Shown: positions 51,561 through 59,945 of the stretch, in pieces
Layout of the letters: each line of letters starts with the position of its first letter
Numbering within the stretch: position 1 is the stretch's first letter
Origin: Mycolicibacter senuensis
Lineage (GTDB): Bacteria; Actinomycetota; Actinomycetes; Mycobacteriales; Mycobacteriaceae
Direction of reading: 5' to 3'
Length of the DNA: 64,000 nt
NCBI RefSeq assembly: GCF_003284925.1
Contig: NZ_QMEX01000007.1
Location: 23,971-87,970, forward strand
Made by a program: the position numbers and the translations under genes
Notes under the pieces: generated by a model
The model's database searches: none
Told to the model about the DNA's origin: nothing
What the model saw: only the letters and a program-made list of their open reading frames with translations

Positions 51561-52785
51561 GCTCAGCTCCCTTGTCCTCGACGGGGCCGTCGGTGGCCGG
51601 CACACCCACGACGCCGGCTCTCTTCAGGTCGTCAATCTCGGAGTCGATGCGGCCCAGCTCTTTGAGGATCGCCACGGTGCTGTCCCCCACGTCGGGAATG
51701 CGGTCCATTCGCAGGTCCCACCCCGGCGATACCGGCGGCGGCAGCAGCGACCTGATCGGGCCGACGGGTGAGTCGACGTCTCGCCACCGCCGCCGCGCCT
51801 CCAGCTGCGGGTGTTCGATCAGCTCGTTGGGCAGGTTAACCCGTCCACAGGCCACCCCTGCATTATCGAGGGCCTCGATGGCCTCCTCCAGGGTCATCCG
51901 GGCCAGCACCTGCCCGCACAGTGCGGTCACCTGCTCACGATGCGCGGTGCGGGCCGGCCCGGTCGCAAACCGGGGGTCCTCGGCCAGCTCCGGCCGCCCC
52001 AACACCCTGGTGGCCAACCGTGCCCATTCCCGGTCGTTTTGGACACCGACGACCACTTTGCGTCCGTCGGCGGTCTCGAACGCCTCATACGGCGACAACG
52101 ACGGGTGGCTGATGCCGTTGGGCGTATGGGTGCGCCCGCTGTAGCTGGTGAAATAGATGCTGTAACCCATCAACTCGCAGATCGCGTCGAACATGCTGAT
52201 CGAGATCGCCCGGCCGCGGCCGGTTCGCTCGCGTTCGTAGAGCGCGGCCAGCACGCTGCTGAACGCGTACATCCCCGCGGAGAGATCGGCAATGGCGATC
52301 CCCGGCTTGGCGGGACGGTCCGGCCAGCCGGTGGTGGCGATCGACGCGCTCTCGGCCTGGACGAGAAGGTCGTAGGCGCGTTTGGCGGCGTACGGCCCGC
52401 CCTCGCCGTATCCGGTTACATCGCAGGCGATGAGCCGTGGGTGGGTGGCGACGAGTCGGGCGGCGCTCAGGCCCATCCGTTCTGCGGTGCCCGGCGCAAG
52501 GTTCTGCACGAATACGTCGGCGGAGGCGATCAGCTCGTCGAGGACGGCCCGCCCGGAGGGCACGGTGAAGTCCAGGGCAACGGATTCCTTGTTGCGGTTG
52601 ACCCACACGAAGTGGCTTGCCATCCCACGAATCTCGTCGTCATAGGCACGCGCGAAGTCACCATCGCCGACGCGTTCGATCTTGATCACCCGCGCGCCCA
52701 GGTCAGCAAGCTGGCGGGAAGCGAACGGTGCACTGACTGCCTGCTCGAGAGCGACGACCGTCACCCCGTCCAACGGGCCGGCCAC
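51550..52785 (-). CDS. CaiB/BaiF-type CoA-transferase
   Basis: A 411-aa family III CoA-transferase with G-V-T-V-V-A-L-E-Q-A-V-S-A-P at the N-terminus, N-R-N-K-E-S-V-A-L-D near residue 65 and the catalytic Asp in R-A-Y-D-L-L-V-Q-A-E near 143. GTG 52785 is the most upstream start in this frame; the ribosome site (GTGAGG) is close to it. It lies between thiolase and ACAD genes in one operon. It probably activates an acid, with the acyl-CoA product of thiolysis as CoA donor. Confidence 0.92.
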   Translation of the reverse strand: MAGPLDGVTVVALEQAVSAPFASRQLADLGARVIKIERVGDGDFARAYDDEIRGMASHFVWVNRNKESVALDFTVPSGRAVLDELIASADVFVQNLAPGTAERMGLSAARLVATHPRLIACDVTGYGEGGPYAAKRAYDLLVQAESASIATTGWPDRPAKPGIAIADLSAGMYAFSSVLAALYERERTGRGRAISISMFDAICELMGYSIYFTSYSGRTHTPNGISHPSLSPYEAFETADGRKVVVGVQNDREWARLATRVLGRPELAEDPRFATGPARTAHREQVTALCGQVLARMTLEEAIEALDNAGVACGRVNLPNELIEHPQLEARRRWRDVDSPVGPIRSLLPPPVSPGWDLRMDRIPDVGDSTVAILKELGRIDSEIDDLKRAGVVGVPATDGPVEDKGAEHGS

Positions 52786-52811
52786 CTCACACCCCGCCGA
52801 GTCGGACCACT

Positions 52812-53984
52812 TCAGAGACGTTCAAGAATTGTCCCCGTTCCCATCCCGCCGCCGACACACATCGTGACCAGACCATAGCGGCCGCCGACGCGCTCAAGCT
52901 CATGCAACGCCTTCGTCAGCAGCACCCCTCCGGTCGCGCCGAGCGGATGACCCAGTGCGATCGCGCCACCGTTGACATTCACGTTCGACAGATCGCTTTT
53001 CATCTCGTGCTGCCAGGCCAGCACCACCGACGCGAACGCCTCATTGATCTCGACGACATCGATGTCGTCCAGCGTCAATCGGTTGCGCTCCAGGATCTGC
53101 TGCGTCGCCGGGATCGGACCGGTCAGCATCATGACCGGATCGCTCCCGATGAGTAGCGAGTCGACGATGCGAGCGCGAGGACGCAGGCCCAATTCAGCGG
53201 CGCGGGCCTCGGTCATGAGCAGCAGCGCCGAGGCGCCATCGGAGATCTGTGACGAGGTACCCGCCGTGTGCAGAGCGCCCGGGCGCGACGCCAGGTTGAC
53301 CCGAAGGCCGGCCAGACCCTCTCGGGTTGTCGGCCGGACGCATTCATCGACACCGACCGTGTGTGTGCCGTGCTGAGCTCCGTCCTCACCAAGCACAGGC
53401 GCCTCGATAGGAACAATCTGCCCAGCGAAGCGTGACTGTGAGATCGCCTCTGCGGCAAGGCTTTGCGAACGCACTGCGAACTCTTCAAGCTGATCACGGC
53501 TGAGTTTCCAGGCCTCGGCGATCCGATCCGCCGCCTCGAACTGAGTCGTGATCTCGTAGTGCTGCGCGAAGCGAGGCGTCCGGGGAGGCCCGTACTCGGC
53601 GATCGCGCTCGCGGTCATCGGCACCTGATTCATCGATTCGACGCCCCCGGCCACGGCTACGTCGACGACGCCCCCGGCGACCAGACCGTAGGCCAACGTA
53701 AAGGCCTGCTGAGAAGAACCGCACTGAGCGTTGACCGTCGACGCGGGCACCCGCTGGTCGAGGCCGGCGGAAAGCCATGCGTTGCGGGTCACGTTGCTAG
53801 TCTGCTGACCGACCTGGCTCACGCAGCCGCCGATCACCTGGCCGACCAGCGCAGAATCGATGCCCGAACGCTCGATCAGCGCGGCGAACACATCGCTGAG
53901 CAGGTCGGGGGCCAGGCAACCGGCCAGGCCGCCGCGCCGCTTGCCCACCGGCGAGCGGACAGCTTCAACGACGACGACGGACAC
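52812..53984 (-). CDS. Thiolase (acetyl-CoA acyltransferase)
   Basis: A 390-aa thiolase that cleaves a 3-ketoacyl-CoA with CoA, or catalyses the reverse condensation. The acyl-carrying Cys88 is in N-A-Q-C-G-S-S-Q-Q-A, N-E-A-F-A-S lies near 315, the catalytic His in A-L-G-H-P-L-G-A-T-G near 348 and the second Cys in M-C-V-G-G-G-M-G near 378. AGGAGG four bases upstream fixes GTG 53984. It is the only thiolase in the window, so the several beta-oxidation blocks may all depend on it. Confidence 0.95.
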   Translation of the reverse strand: MSVVVVEAVRSPVGKRRGGLAGCLAPDLLSDVFAALIERSGIDSALVGQVIGGCVSQVGQQTSNVTRNAWLSAGLDQRVPASTVNAQCGSSQQAFTLAYGLVAGGVVDVAVAGGVESMNQVPMTASAIAEYGPPRTPRFAQHYEITTQFEAADRIAEAWKLSRDQLEEFAVRSQSLAAEAISQSRFAGQIVPIEAPVLGEDGAQHGTHTVGVDECVRPTTREGLAGLRVNLASRPGALHTAGTSSQISDGASALLLMTEARAAELGLRPRARIVDSLLIGSDPVMMLTGPIPATQQILERNRLTLDDIDVVEINEAFASVVLAWQHEMKSDLSNVNVNGGAIALGHPLGATGGVLLTKALHELERVGGRYGLVTMCVGGGMGTGTILERL

Positions 53985-54038
53985 GGATCCTCCTGAGTTG
54001 TCCCACACTGGCGAATATCTTCATCACGGCACGCCTTT

Positions 54039-55190
54039 TCAGTAACTTCGCAGGCCCATGCTGCGCGCGATCCCGTTGCGCTGAATCTGGCTGGTACCTC
54101 CCGAGATCGGCGCCACGATGGATTCGCGCCACCGGAAGCTCATGACGCTTTCGGTGGAGAAGCCGTGGCCGGCGCAGATCTGCATACCAAGCCGCGCGGC
54201 ATCGACATAGGTCTCCGATCCTTTGAGCTTGGCCATCGCCCCCTCGCGGCTGCAGGCCATCCCCTGGGCATGCATCCAGGCGGCACGATAGGCGAGCAGC
54301 CGGGCGGAATCGATTTCGACCTGCATGTCGGCCATGGCATGGGCGAGGGACTGAAAGTTGCCGATCTGCCTGCCGAAAGCCGTGCGCTGCTTGGAGTACT
54401 CCAAGGCTTCATCCAGGGTTGCCTGCGCGACACCGACATAGGCGCCACTCATCAACACCCGCTCGAGTTCGAGGTTGGACAGCATCACCGTCCAGGCATG
54501 GTCCTGCTCGCCGACGAGATTATCCTTGGGCACCACGACGTCGTCGAGGTAGACCTCGTAGGTACCCAGAATGTGACGCGCGAGGGTGGGCATCTGCCGC
54601 AGCTTCAGGCCAGGGGTGTCGGCGTCGATCACTACCAGGCTCAGACCGTCGTGTTTGCGCCCCCGAGTCGAGGTCCGGACGTACATCATGATCCGCGTCC
54701 CGGGCAGGCCCGCCCCGGTGCACCACATCTTCTGCCCGTTGATCACCAGGTGATCTCCGTGATCCGCCGCGGCACAGCGCAAAGCCGCCGCATCCGAGCC
54801 CGTTTCGGGCTCGCTCATTGCGACCGCGAAGCGTGCCGAGCCGGTCAGCATGTGCGTCTTGATCCACTCCCGCTGGGCGTCGGTCCCCCACTTGTACACG
54901 GTCAGCGCGGGAATGAGTGAGCCGATGTAGCACATCGCGACGTCGAGGCTGGCGTGCCCGAGTTGCTCGGCGATGAGGGCGAGTTCGACGGCTCCGCCGC
55001 CGTCACCGCCGGCGGATTCCGGAAAGGGCAGGCCGAACCAACCGATCTCGGCGATCGCTTTGAAGAGTTGCTCGGGGTAGGCGCCGGCCTCGTCCCAGTC
55101 CTTGGCTTGCCGCGGCGGGCAGTGCCGTTCGACGAACTGACGCGCGACCTCCTGCAAAGACGCCTGTTCCTCCGAGAGTCCGAAGTCCAT
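54039..55190 (-). CDS. Acyl-CoA dehydrogenase
   Basis: A 383-aa ACAD beginning M-D-F-G-L-S-E-E-Q, with M-S-E-P-E-T-G-S-D-A-A near residue 128, G-Q-K-M-W-C-T-G, R-T-A-F-G-R-Q-I-G-N-F-Q near 275 and a C-terminal C-A-G-H-G-F-S-T-E-S then S-G-G-T-S-Q-I-Q-R-N. The usual Y-G-G-x-G-Y block is altered to A-G-H-G-F, but an acidic residue remains at the expected place. The operator-like AT-rich element at 55212 lies 22 bp upstream and is shared with the divergent crotonase at 55307. Confidence 0.92.
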   Translation of the reverse strand: MDFGLSEEQASLQEVARQFVERHCPPRQAKDWDEAGAYPEQLFKAIAEIGWFGLPFPESAGGDGGGAVELALIAEQLGHASLDVAMCYIGSLIPALTVYKWGTDAQREWIKTHMLTGSARFAVAMSEPETGSDAAALRCAAADHGDHLVINGQKMWCTGAGLPGTRIMMYVRTSTRGRKHDGLSLVVIDADTPGLKLRQMPTLARHILGTYEVYLDDVVVPKDNLVGEQDHAWTVMLSNLELERVLMSGAYVGVAQATLDEALEYSKQRTAFGRQIGNFQSLAHAMADMQVEIDSARLLAYRAAWMHAQGMACSREGAMAKLKGSETYVDAARLGMQICAGHGFSTESVMSFRWRESIVAPISGGTSQIQRNGIARSMGLRSY

Positions 55191-55211
55191 CGCAACCCCT
55201 CCCTCAAATAT

Positions 55212-55232
55212 CTATATGATAGAACTATAAGG
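55212..55232. promoter_or_regulatory. AT-rich operator-like element (reference copy)
   Basis: The site holds ATATGATAGAACTAT (55214-55228), with ATAG-AA-CTAT as its inner inverted repeat. It matches 16 of 21 bases at 42326-42346 and the 15-base core at 46645-46659. It lies between ACAD 55190 (-) and crotonase 55307 (+). No copy of the 25-bp palindrome is present here. Confidence 0.5.
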
Positions 55233-55276
55233 CTCTCGGCGCCTTCCAGGCAACCGAGTCGTCATGTTAATGTCTA

Positions 55277-55287
55277 ACTTATTAAGT
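55277..55287. promoter_or_regulatory. Perfect palindrome ACTTA-T-TAAGT before crotonase
   Basis: An 11-bp palindrome with one central base lies 19 bp upstream of GTG 55307, inside a TTAAT/ATTAA pair (55267-55285). It would overlap the promoter or ribosome-site region of the crotonase-SDR-hydratase operon and may be a repressor site. Confidence 0.4.
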
Positions 55288-55306
55288 CATATGGAGGGAG
55301 TGGCGG

Positions 55307-56128
55307 GTGCCAGACTGGGATGGCCGGTTTCCGAGCCTGAAATTCGACCTGCAGGACTCCGGGGTCTTGAACATCGTTCTGGAAGCGCCCGGCCTGAACT
55401 CGGTCGGGCCCCAGATGCACTGCGACCTTGCCGATGTGTGGCCGGTCATCGATGCCGACCCGCAGGTGCGTGCGGTGATGGTCCGTGGGGCGGGCAAGGC
55501 CTTTTCCTCCGGCGGTAACTTCGAGCTGCTCGATGACATGATCAACGGCTACGACAGCCGCATGCGCGTCATGCGCGAGGCTCGGGACATGGTGTACAAC
55601 CTCATCAACTGCTCCAAACCGATTGTCTCCGCGGTCCGGGGCCCCGCGGTGGGGGCCGGTCTGGTGGTCGCCATGCTCGCCGATATCTCCGTCGTGGGCC
55701 GCACCGCCAAAATCATCGACGGCCACACGCGCCTCGGTGTCGCCGCTGGGGACCACGCCGCGATCTGCTGGCCCCTGCTGGCGGGCATGGCCAAGTCGAA
55801 GTACTACCTGCTGACCTGCGAACCGCTGCTGGGCGAGGAGGCCGAGCGCATCGGACTGGTGTCGAAATGCGTCGATGACGACGACGTCGAAGAGACCGCC
55901 GCCCGCATCGCGACCCAACTGGCCCACGGAGCACCGACGGCGATCCGGTGGACGAAGCACAGCCTCAACCACTGGTACCGAATGGCGGGTCCGATATTCG
56001 ACGCTTCGCTGGGCCTGGAGTTCATCGGCTTCGGCGGACCGGAGGTTCGCGAAGGGCTGGCCGCCCACCGCGAGAAACGAGCACCGCGTTTCGTCGACGG
56101 CGCCGGCGATGCGAAAGGCGCTGACTAA
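55307..56128 (+). CDS. Crotonase-fold protein, D-G-H variant
   Basis: A 273-aa crotonase-superfamily protein with F-S-S-G-G-N-F near residue 67 and R-G-P-A-V-G-A-G near 107 for the oxyanion hole. The Glu144 position is Val and the Glu164 position is His in I-D-G-H-T-R-L-G, followed by [10 protein letters not shown]. It is a distant paralogue of the A-D-P-H proteins at 33068 and 45329. Classical hydration is not expected; ring-opening hydrolysis or isomerisation is possible. GGAGGGAG upstream supports GTG 55307. It heads an operon with the BadH-like SDR and a true hydratase. Confidence 0.85.
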   Translation: MPDWDGRFPSLKFDLQDSGVLNIVLEAPGLNSVGPQMHCDLADVWPVIDADPQVRAVMVRGAGKAFSSGGNFELLDDMINGYDSRMRVMREARDMVYNLINCSKPIVSAVRGPAVGAGLVVAMLADISVVGRTAKIIDGHTRLGVAAGDHAAICWPLLAGMAKSKYYLLTCEPLLGEEAERIGLVSKCVDDDDVEETAARIATQLAHGAPTAIRWTKHSLNHWYRMAGPIFDASLGLEFIGFGGPEVREGLAAHREKRAPRFVDGAGDAKGAD

Positions 56129-56129
56129 C

Positions 56130-56876
56130 ATGACGTCGCTTGCCGGACGGACCGCGCTGGTCACCGGTGCAGCCGGAGGGATCGGGCGCGCGCTCGTGCG
56201 CCATCTGGCCGACGCGGGTGCGACAGTCGCGGTGTGTGATCTCGACGGCAGCGCCGCCGCGGAGGTGGCCTCGGCCCTGGGCGGGGAACATGCCGGTTTC
56301 GCCATGGATGTGTCCGACAGCGGCGCGGTGGCCGACACTCTGGCCACGGTCGAGTCTCAACTCGGCCCGGTTGAGATCCTGGTCAACAACGCCGGTATCG
56401 ACAAGATCGAGAAGTTCGTCGACTCCACCGAATCCACCTGGCGATCGATCGTGTCGGTCAACTACCTCGGGACCGTGATCGTCACCCGAACGGTGCTCGA
56501 CTCGATGATCGAACGGCGCTACGGGCGCATCATCAACATCGGATCGGATGCGGGTCGGGTGGGCTCCAGCGGGGAGGTGGTCTACGCCGGAACCAAGGGT
56601 GCGGTCATCGCTTTCGCCAAGGCACTGGCGCGCGAGGTGGCGACCAAGGGCATCACCGTCAACACCGTGTGCCCCGGGCCTACCGACACCGCCCTGCTTG
56701 CACAGGTGGCGGACATGAGCCAAGGCATGTTCGATGCGCTGGCCAAGGCGGTGCCGATGAAACGGATCGGCACGCCCGACGATGTTGCTCCGGCGGTGGT
56801 CTTCTTCGCCGGCGACGGCGCCGCCTACATCACCGGTCAAACGCTGTCGGTCAGCGGCGGCCTGACGATGGCGTGA
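56130..56876 (+). CDS. SDR resembling 2-hydroxycyclohexanecarboxyl-CoA dehydrogenase (BadH)
   Basis: A 248-aa short-chain dehydrogenase with T-G-A-A-G-G-I-G near residue 13, N-N-A-G near 85 and the catalytic Y-A-G-T-K near 152. The G-S-D-A-G-R-V-G-S-S-G-E segment before the Tyr, the C-P-G-P-T-D-T-A-L-L block near 184 and the L-S-V-S-G-G-L-T-M ending are those I recall for BadH, which oxidises 2-hydroxycyclohexane-1-carboxyl-CoA in the cyclohexanecarboxylate pathway. ATG 56130 starts one base after the crotonase stop. The canonical hydratase next to it would supply the 2-hydroxy ester. Confidence 0.88.
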   Translation: MTSLAGRTALVTGAAGGIGRALVRHLADAGATVAVCDLDGSAAAEVASALGGEHAGFAMDVSDSGAVADTLATVESQLGPVEILVNNAGIDKIEKFVDSTESTWRSIVSVNYLGTVIVTRTVLDSMIERRYGRIINIGSDAGRVGSSGEVVYAGTKGAVIAFAKALAREVATKGITVNTVCPGPTDTALLAQVADMSQGMFDALAKAVPMKRIGTPDDVAPAVVFFAGDGAAYITGQTLSVSGGLTMA

Positions 56877-56883
56877 GAACGCG

Positions 56884-57663
56884 ATGACCACACAGATCAC
56901 CACACGGCGCGACGGGCCCATCGGCTGGATCACGCTGGACGGCGAGGCCCAGCTCAACGCGATCAGCTCGGCCACCTACACCGCGCTTGCCGTGGCGACA
57001 GCCGAACTGGAATCAGACGGGGCGACGCGCGTCATCGTCATTCACGGTGCCGGGCGCGGGTTTTCGGCCGGGGCCGATATCGCCGAGATCAACGCATTCA
57101 GCGGTTCGACCGATTTCGAATCCTTCATCCACGGCTTCACCGACGCCCTCGAGGTCCTGTCCAACAGTCCGTTGCCCATCATCGCGGCGATCCACGGCGT
57201 CGCCTTCGGCGGCGGGCTCGAACTGGCCATGGCGTGCGATCTGCGCATCGCCACCGCCGACGCCAAGCTCGGTGTCCCCGAGGCCAAACTGGGTGTACTG
57301 CCGGGCGCCGGCGGAACGCAACGGCTGCCCCGACTGGTACCCGTCGGGGTCGCCACCGAGATGCTGATGCTCGGCGGCGTCATCGACGGCCGCCGCGCCT
57401 ACGAAGTTGGACTGGTCAACCGCGTGGCCACCGACGCCGGACTGCTCCACGACGCGACCGCGCTCGCGGGGCAGATCGCCGCAGGGGCCCCGCAGGTCTT
57501 CGCGGCAACGAAAAGCCTTTTACGACGCACCCAGAATCTGTCCGTCTCCGAGGGTATCCCGCACGAACGGGCCGTTGTCTCAGCGTTGTTCGGTACGGGC
57601 GACGGCCGCGAAGGATTCGCGGCCTTCACCGAACGCCGCCCTCCTACCTTCACCGGGGCCTGA
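56884..57663 (+). CDS. Enoyl-CoA hydratase with both catalytic glutamates
   Basis: A 259-aa classical enoyl-CoA hydratase. F-S-A-G-A-D near residue 61 and G-V-A-F-G-G-G-L-E-L-A-M near 106 carry the oxyanion hole and the first catalytic Glu, and V-P-E-A-K-L-G near 137 carries the second. It is the only one of six crotonase-fold proteins here with the full hydratase pair. Next to a BadH-like SDR it could hydrate a cyclohex-1-ene-1-carboxyl-CoA-type ester, or serve beta-oxidation generally. It begins at ATG 56884, seven bases after the SDR stop. Confidence 0.92.
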   Translation: MTTQITTRRDGPIGWITLDGEAQLNAISSATYTALAVATAELESDGATRVIVIHGAGRGFSAGADIAEINAFSGSTDFESFIHGFTDALEVLSNSPLPIIAAIHGVAFGGGLELAMACDLRIATADAKLGVPEAKLGVLPGAGGTQRLPRLVPVGVATEMLMLGGVIDGRRAYEVGLVNRVATDAGLLHDATALAGQIAAGAPQVFAATKSLLRRTQNLSVSEGIPHERAVVSALFGTGDGREGFAAFTERRPPTFTGA

Positions 57664-57667
57664 GCTC

Positions 57668-58885
57668 GTGGACCCCAGCTACCCCGCCGAAGCCGAGGAT
57701 TTCCGCGTCGAGGTCCGGACGTTTCTGTCGGAGGAATTGCCGCCCGACTGGGCAGGGCTGGGTTCCCTGAACACCAGGGAGGCCCACGCTTTCACCGAAC
57801 GCTGGCGAGCGGTGCTGGGCCGGCGTGGCTACCTGGCCCCGACCTGGCCCGCAGAGTACGGCGGAGGCGGCCTGACCAAACTTCAGCAGGTGATCCTGGT
57901 CGAGGAATTCGCCAAGGCCGGTGTACCCGCTAACGGCGCCAACGACAACTTCAGCATCAAAATGATCGGCAATCTGCTCCTCAAACACGGTACAGCCGAA
58001 CAGAAGCAAACTTTCCTGCCCCGCATCGTCAGCGGTGCTGACCGCTGGTGTCAGGGATTCTCCGAGCCAGGAGCGGGATCCGACCTGGCCGGCCTGGCCA
58101 CCAAAGCCCGCCTCGACGGCGACGAATGGGTCATCGATGGACAGAAGATTTGGACATCCGAGGCGACAACGGCCAATTGGATATTCGTGCTCGCCCGGAC
58201 CAACCGTGAGGCGGCGCGGCATCGCGGGATCAGCATGCTGCTGGTGCCGCTCGATCAGAAGGGCATAGAGATTCGTCCGATCCGGATGATTTCCGGCACT
58301 TCGGCGTTCAGCGAAGTGTTCTTCACCGGGGCGCGCACCCATGTCGACAACGTGGTCCTCGGTGTCGATCAGGGTTGGCAGGCGGCGATGACGCTGCTCG
58401 GCCTGGAACGTGGCGACGAGGCGGCAACCAATCCGATCATGTTCCGCGCCGAAGTCGACCGCCTGATCGCGCTGGTGCGGGAACGCAGCCTGGGCGACGA
58501 TGAAGTCATCCGCGATCAGCTCGCACGGGCCTACACCAAGGCCGAGATCATGCGGTTCCTCGGGATGCGGATTCTGACCGGTTGGCTGCGAGGCGAGCCG
58601 CCAGGCACCGAGGCGTCGGTGTCCAAGCTCTACTGGAGCGAGCATCACCCCGCGGTCACCGATCTCGCCATGACCGTGCTCGGCCCCGCGGCAATGGTGC
58701 CCGAAGGACGACACCCGCTGCGCCACTTCAGAACTGATGATCCCGGCGCCCCCAACTCAAGCGCATCATGGTCGACCACCTGGCTGACGTCGTTCGCGGG
58801 GAAGATCTATGCCGGCACCTCAGAGATTCAGCGCAACATCCTCAGCGAGACGGCGCTCGGACTGCCCAAGGAGACGAGAGGATAA
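57668..58885 (+). CDS. Acyl-CoA dehydrogenase
   Basis: A 405-aa ACAD with F-S-E-P-G-A-G-S-D-L-A near residue 133, D-G-Q-K-I-W-T-S-E near 160, F-S-E-V-F-F-T-G-A-R-T near 215 and a C-terminal Y-A-G-T-S-E-I-Q-R-N-I-L. The start is GTG 57668, four bases after the hydratase stop. In the context of the BadH-like SDR it may desaturate a ring acid such as a cyclohexanecarboxyl-CoA analogue. It resembles the ACADs at 1494 and 50376, which have the same F-F-x-G-A-R segment. Confidence 0.92.
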   Translation: MDPSYPAEAEDFRVEVRTFLSEELPPDWAGLGSLNTREAHAFTERWRAVLGRRGYLAPTWPAEYGGGGLTKLQQVILVEEFAKAGVPANGANDNFSIKMIGNLLLKHGTAEQKQTFLPRIVSGADRWCQGFSEPGAGSDLAGLATKARLDGDEWVIDGQKIWTSEATTANWIFVLARTNREAARHRGISMLLVPLDQKGIEIRPIRMISGTSAFSEVFFTGARTHVDNVVLGVDQGWQAAMTLLGLERGDEAATNPIMFRAEVDRLIALVRERSLGDDEVIRDQLARAYTKAEIMRFLGMRILTGWLRGEPPGTEASVSKLYWSEHHPAVTDLAMTVLGPAAMVPEGRHPLRHFRTDDPGAPNSSASWSTTWLTSFAGKIYAGTSEIQRNILSETALGLPKETRG

Positions 58886-58895
58886 CCCGCTGAGC

Positions 58896-59945
58896 ATGCG
58901 TGTCGACGGAAAACTGATCCCGAGCACCATCACGCAGGTAGCCCAGACCGCGCGGACCCACGAAACCGACGGCTACTGCGGATTGTGGTCCTCGGAGTCC
59001 AAACACGACCCTTTTCTGCCGCTGGTTGTGGCCGGCGAACACACCAGTACTCTCGAACTGGGCACGTCGATCGCGGTGGCCTTCGCGCGATCACCCATGA
59101 CTCTGGCCCACACCGGCTGGGATCTGCAGAACTACACCGGCGGGCGTTTCCTACTCGGGCTGGGCAGCCAAGTCAAACCCCATATCGAACGGCGCTTTTC
59201 GATGCCTTGGAGCAAGCCGGCCGCGCGCATGCGGGAGATGGTCCTCGCGATCCGCGCGATCTGGGACAGCTGGGAGAGCGGCACTCGGCTCTGCTTCGAA
59301 GGCCAGTTCTACCGGCACACCCTGATGACGCCGTTCTTCTCGCCCGGACCGAACCCGTACGGCTCACCCAAGATCGTGATCGCCGCTGTAGGGGAGGCCA
59401 TGTGCGAGGTGGCCGGCGAAGTCTGCGACGGCATCTTCCTGCACGGCTTCACGACCGAGCGCTACATCAGAGAGGTCACCCTGCCCGCGGTGCAGCGCGG
59501 TCTGGACAAAGCCGGCCGGTCGATGCGCGACTTCGAAGTATTCGGGCTGCCCTTGACCGCGACCGGACCAGACGAGGATTCGCTGCACAAGGCGGTCGAC
59601 GCCGTCCGCAATCAGCTCGCCTTCTATGCCAGCACCCCGAGCTATCACGGCGTGCTCGACCTGCACGGTTGGGGTGAGCTGGGCAACGAGCTGCACGCGA
59701 TGTCGCGGACGGATGATCCGGAAAGATGGAACACGATGGGAGCCATGATCGACGACGACGTCCTGAATGCGTTCGCGGTCGTCGGCCCACCGGCCGGTAT
59801 CGGTGCCGCGATCACGGCACGATTCGACGACGTCATGGACCGGATGCAGTTCTATGCGCCCTACCCCCACGACATCGGCATGTGGTCTCCGATCATCGCG
59901 GAGCTGGCCGCTGGACACCGTCGGCAGGACACGTCCCAGCGCTGA
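58896..59945 (+). CDS. F420-dependent luciferase-like oxidoreductase (MSMEG_2256-like)
   Basis: A 349-aa luciferase-like TIM-barrel protein. Its K-H-D-P-F-L-P-L near residue 40, A-V-A-F-A-R-S-P-M near 62, G-R-F-L-L-G-L-G-S-Q-V-K near 85 and R-R-F-S-M-P-W segments are characteristic of the MSMEG_2256-like F420 subfamily, as I recall it. It may reduce an unsaturated or keto intermediate with F420H2. ATG 58896 begins ten bases after the ACAD stop. Its last 53 bases overlap the end of the convergent FadD3-like ligase gene. Confidence 0.89.
   Translation: MRVDGKLIPSTITQVAQTARTHETDGYCGLWSSESKHDPFLPLVVAGEHTSTLELGTSIAVAFARSPMTLAHTGWDLQNYTGGRFLLGLGSQVKPHIERRFSMPWSKPAARMREMVLAIRAIWDSWESGTRLCFEGQFYRHTLMTPFFSPGPNPYGSPKIVIAAVGEAMCEVAGEVCDGIFLHGFTTERYIREVTLPAVQRGLDKAGRSMRDFEVFGLPLTATGPDEDSLHKAVDAVRNQLAFYASTPSYHGVLDLHGWGELGNELHAMSRTDDPERWNTMGAMIDDDVLNAFAVVGPPAGIGAAITARFDDVMDRMQFYAPYPHDIGMWSPIIAELAAGHRRQDTSQR

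Noticed and set aside
55212..55232. Possible fourth copy of the 25-bp palindrome
   Set aside because: Only the CTATA left end matches; the AAG, CTT, CG and TATAG positions do not. It is treated as a separate motif class.
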